From NCBI GenBank assembly GCA_028023455.1, contig JAQFVV010000153.1, positions 124,001-188,000 of the forward strand: DNA of 64,000 bases, read 5' to 3'. Positions 60,655 to 64,000 of this stretch are shown one piece after another; the stretch's first letter is position 1, and every line of letters starts with the position of its first letter. Under the pieces are notes generated by a model. That model saw only the letters and a program-made list of their open reading frames with translations, did no database searches and was not told the DNA's origin. Source of the DNA: Epiperipatus broadwayi. Its lineage: Eukaryota > Onychophora > Udeonychophora > Euonychophora > Peripatidae. Both the position numbers and the translations under genes were made by a program.

Positions 60655-62175
60655 CTTGTATCACAATCATCAGCATCCACCATTATACATCCACTGCAGG
60701 ATGAAAGTCTCTTCAAGTTTATTCCATCTTTTCCAATTTTTAGCTTCTCCTCCACATCATCCATGCCCACTTTATTATTTCATTTATCCATCTCACATGT
60801 GGTGTTATTCTGGGTCCTTTACAATCTCTTGGAATCCAGTTTAAGATTTTAATTGTTCATCTATTACCATCTCTTCTAGAAATATGTCCAGCTCAACTCC
60901 ACTTCAGTCTTTTAATTTTTTTAATGAGGTCAGTAACATGTGTTTGTTCTCTTACCCATATATTGCATTTTTGATCTCTTTTTGTTATCCCAACATACAT
61001 CATATTTTTTTGAGTGGTCTGAAGTCTCTGTATTGCTCTTTTGTTAAGTGTCCAAGTCTCAGATCCATAAGTAAAAACTAGTAAAATACATTTATTAAAA
61101 CCCTTCCTTTTCAAACACATAAGCTTATTTCCTTTTAATATCAGATTATTTCTAACAAAAGCACCCCAACCAAGTTTAATTCTATGATTAATTTCATCCA
61201 TTATGTTTCCATCTGCATTAATAAGCTGAACAAGTTATTGTAGCAGTGAACTTCATCTAACTCATCATAATTAATCTTTATTTTCATATTTTGAGAATAT
61301 CCATTAAACATTACTTTAGTCTTTTTAACATTCATCTTTAGTTCTATTTTCCTACTTTCATCTGATAACTCCTGCAACATTTCCTGAAGGTCTAAAGCAT
61401 CTTTCACACTTTTAGCTTCCTATTTTAATCCACAAAATACTTCTTGCAGCACTGCTGTAAAAAGTTTTGGTGATATGGAGTCACTCTGTCTTATAGCCAT
61501 CTCAACATTGACTTTCCTAGTATCATTACATAAATCTAATTGTTACTGCTTGATCTATACCTTGATGATCCAATTCTTTAATCACAAAATAAATGTTTGT
61601 AGCAGTGTTCTTCAACCCTCGGTCCGTGGCCCGGTGCTGGGTCACGGAACTTTTCTGCAGGTCCGCATGCTAGACGGGCAGTAAAAAGTTTGTAATAATA
61701 AATAATAAAAATTTAAACTTGTAATTAATATAGCCTATTTTTATTTATTTTTTAATCTCATTTTTACCCAATTAAAAAAAAAAGAAAACAGAACGAAAAC
61801 AAAATCTAATCAATCAATCATAAATTAATTTGTTTTTCTAGTTATCACAGATGTTTATGGGGGAGGGGGGTAGAATTAAGTTTTTTATTACTTTTCTAAA
61901 AAAAAGTTTTTTATTATATAAACTCCATATATATATATATATATAAAACTTTATTTTATATATTTAACATTGTTGTTTTGATCAGTTATAACAATTATAC
62001 TTATCTTTAAGAAAATTTATCTATAGACTTCTGCCTGTCTGCAAAATCTTATCCTTATTTTTGCTGGTCCGCTGAACCTTATCCTTATTTTTACCGGTCC
62101 ACAGGTGTGAAAAGGTTGAAGACCACTGGTTTATAGAATCAAATGCCTTTTCATAATCTACAAATCCAAATTATA
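60655..62175 (-). mobile_element. Endonuclease-RT LINE, 5'-truncated and split by a hAT element
   Basis: The minus strand reads FVDYEKAFD (motif A, about 62137-62165), then after the 526-bp hAT insertion TNIYFVIKELDHQ and QSDSISPKLFTAVLQEVFCG. DLQEMLQELSDESRKIELKM and VKKTKVMFNGYSQNMKIKIN follow. EINHRIKLGWGAFVRNN, VFTYGSETWTLNKRAIQRLQ and EQTHVTDLIKKIKRLKWS come next, with the C-terminal tail near 60890-60700. Between VFCGLK and DLQEM about 90 bp, including the catalytic FADD motif, is deleted compared with 20332-20410. The 3' tail is GCTGATGATTGTGAT. It is in the same family as 19170-21110 but less decayed. Confidence 0.85.
61603..62128. mobile_element. hAT-type non-autonomous transposon inside the LINE
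   Basis: It starts CAGTGTTCTTCAACC and ends GGTTGAAGACCACTG, terminal inverted repeats matching at 14 of 15 positions. It is flanked by GTTTGTAG (61595-61602) and GTTTATAG (62129-62136), an 8-bp target-site duplication with one change. At 526 bp it has no transposase. CCGGTCC blocks near both ends (GGTCCGTGGCCCGG, TACCGGTCCAC) are typical of this group of hAT MITEs. Confidence 0.9.
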
Positions 62176-64000
62176 ATGGCAACTCAAGCATGAGATATTC
62201 AAGCAATACAACCTTTTTCAAATCAAATGTATTATTGCTTGAATTAATTAATTTAAATCTCACATTTTTATTTAAAGTTTTATACAATAACCAAAATTGT
62301 GATCAAAGAAGAAAAATATTTTAATGCATTACTTCCCAAATAAAAGCATTTCATATATATATATATTGAATAAAAGTAAAAAAATTTGATTCTTTTACAT
62401 TTTTATCTCACTTAAAAAAGAAAAAGAATAAAAAAACATCATAACATATAGTCATATATATATATGAATGTATGAAAACGGCCTATTTTGTATTTCTGTC
62501 GAAGTAAAATTCGAAATTATGCTCTGATACAATATCGTTATCATCAATTATGAAAAAGTTATCATAACTTGTGACATTTTTCTTTAAAAAAGGATTAATA
62601 TATATATATATGTAGGAAGGAAAATACAGTGGCAGTATCTGCTATTACAATTGCATATATATGTATGTTTTTATGTCATTCATTTTTCATCAAACAATTG
62701 CTGTTTAATATTATCCAGACGTCTCATGTTTTTAATTAAACTTATCATTTACACATTATCTTTTATTTCTAGGTGATTTTAGACTAAAAAATAGAAAAAC
62801 ATAAAATACTGCAATTATAAATTGTAATATTTTCATATCATTATATATTATAATAACAATAATACTTTTTTATATATAAATTTAAAAATATTACACATGT
62901 TTTTTTAAAGTTTTGGTTTGTGTTGTCATTATTCATAATTAATACAGAAAACTTTGATTAATAGTGCTAAAATAATTGATCATAAAGATAGAGATGACTC
63001 AATATATGACTGAATTAAAACGCATTATTGAATGATGGGTGACATCATTAATTAAATTTTTGTATTGCATACTGTGTGTGCATACATATAAATATAAGCA
63101 ATGTATTGTTTTAATCTTGCTTTCTTTCATTTTATATTTGTTGATCTTACTCCAATATTGAATTAAAATAATAAAGAGGTCTTTAATTTAAACTTTAGAT
63201 AACAAAAGATTAGAATTTTAGATTATTTGGTAATCTGTGATTTTGTTCTATACACAAATTCTATTATTAAGATAGTTATAATTTTTCTTTAAAAAAAACT
63301 TTTAATATTTAAGTACACAAATGTATAATTATATAAAATTAAAATGTTGCCATGGTCTACGTTCTTATATGAAAATGGTTTCCACACATTAACCAGTGAA
63401 TAAAGGTTAGAATTGTTTTATATATGTACACCATATATTATAATCATATGTTTTACTTTTAGTGTCTACATTTAACTAATCCATTTTAACTTGTAATTTT
63501 TATAATTTAAATAATAATAGCGGAATACTTATTTACTAACAATGTTGAATGGCTAATTCTGTGGATTTCGATTATCTATCTGAAAGTAAAATTTTAATCC
63601 CATTTGTGGCCTAAAAAAAATTCATGGTTTATTCAGCCTAGACTTGATCGTGGATCATGATAATGATAATGAATGTGTTAATCACTATGCTATAAAGTAC
63701 ATTTATTTAATATTTCACACACTTTATTTCAGTTATTCTATTCATATAAATAACATTTAGGATGAATACTTTAGAATAATATGTTTCTTCAATTTAGAGG
63801 AACAATTTTTCAACTAAATAAAAACAGTGCATAATGTTAGAATTGCCATTTAATGTCCACTGACTGAATAAATCTACATCACTATTTCTAAATAAAAGAT
63901 CTACATTTCTATTACAAGAAAATAACATAAAAGATAAAGATCCTTTAAAAATGTTGAATAGAAAAGTTCATTTAAAGAGCAACTAGAAGATACAAAAATA
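62176..64000. other. AT-rich stretch, no gene recognised
   Basis: Short TA tracts and homopolymers. A weak tRNA-like A/B box pair may lie at 63550-63610. No exon completing the phosphatase P-loop was found. Confidence 0.5.

Noticed and set aside
60598-61081. Plus-strand open frames of 62-84 codons
   Set aside because: Antisense of the minus-strand LINE. The minus-strand reading contains the known motifs.
38202-64000. Next phosphatase exon (P-loop completion)
   Set aside because: No segment encoding a glycine-rich GGxRSG-type sequence between splice sites was found, so the exon is taken to lie outside the window.

Overview
This window is animal (metazoan) nuclear DNA. It is extremely AT-rich, by eye about three quarters A+T. 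It has GT-AG introns, long (TA)n microsatellites, tRNA-derived SINEs, decayed LINEs, hAT-type elements and Penelope-like retroelements. No bacterial, organellar or viral gene was seen. The species cannot be fixed from the sequence. An invertebrate with large introns and a low-GC genome is the best guess, and a mollusc is possible but unproven.

Host gene: two plus-strand exons, 21565-21690 and 38044-38201, join in frame across a 16.35 kb intron. They encode part of the membrane-distal (D2) phosphatase domain of a receptor-type tyrosine phosphatase, most like the vertebrate PTPRK/M/T/U group. The WPD and HCS signatures are replaced, as in a catalytically silent D2. No further exon could be recognised, so almost the whole window is probably intron of this one gene. 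A possible minus-strand terminal exon (35358-35579) is a weaker candidate.

Layout. 1-8.5 kb: copies of a dispersed inverted/direct repeat family, a SINE fragment and a LINE tail. 8.5-18.3 kb: AT-rich DNA with SINE relics and three inverted-repeat elements. 19.2-21.1 kb: a decayed endonuclease-RT LINE. 21.5-38.2 kb: the two exons and their intron, which carries a hAT MITE, a LINE tail, another MITE and several short GC-richer islands. 38.4-41.5 kb: a run of foldback elements. 41.5-43 kb: a GC-richer block that may be an LTR-retrotransposon relic. 45.4-52.9 kb: two pairs of oppositely oriented Penelope-like (PLE) fragments, with a hammerhead-ribozyme-like motif just downstream of one of them. 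53.7-59.2 kb: a nearly full-length but heavily mutated L1/Tx1-like LINE. 59.7-60.6 kb: a promoter-like island and repeats. 60.7-62.2 kb: a minus-strand LINE split by a hAT element with a recognisable target-site duplication.

The points most worth following up are the hammerhead-like motif at 49913-49973 beside a PLE, the outward-facing PLE pairs, the tRNA-like SINE family with a complete acceptor stem, and the promoter-like island at 59.7-59.9 kb. None of the retroelements looks active: all are frameshifted and interrupted by stops.
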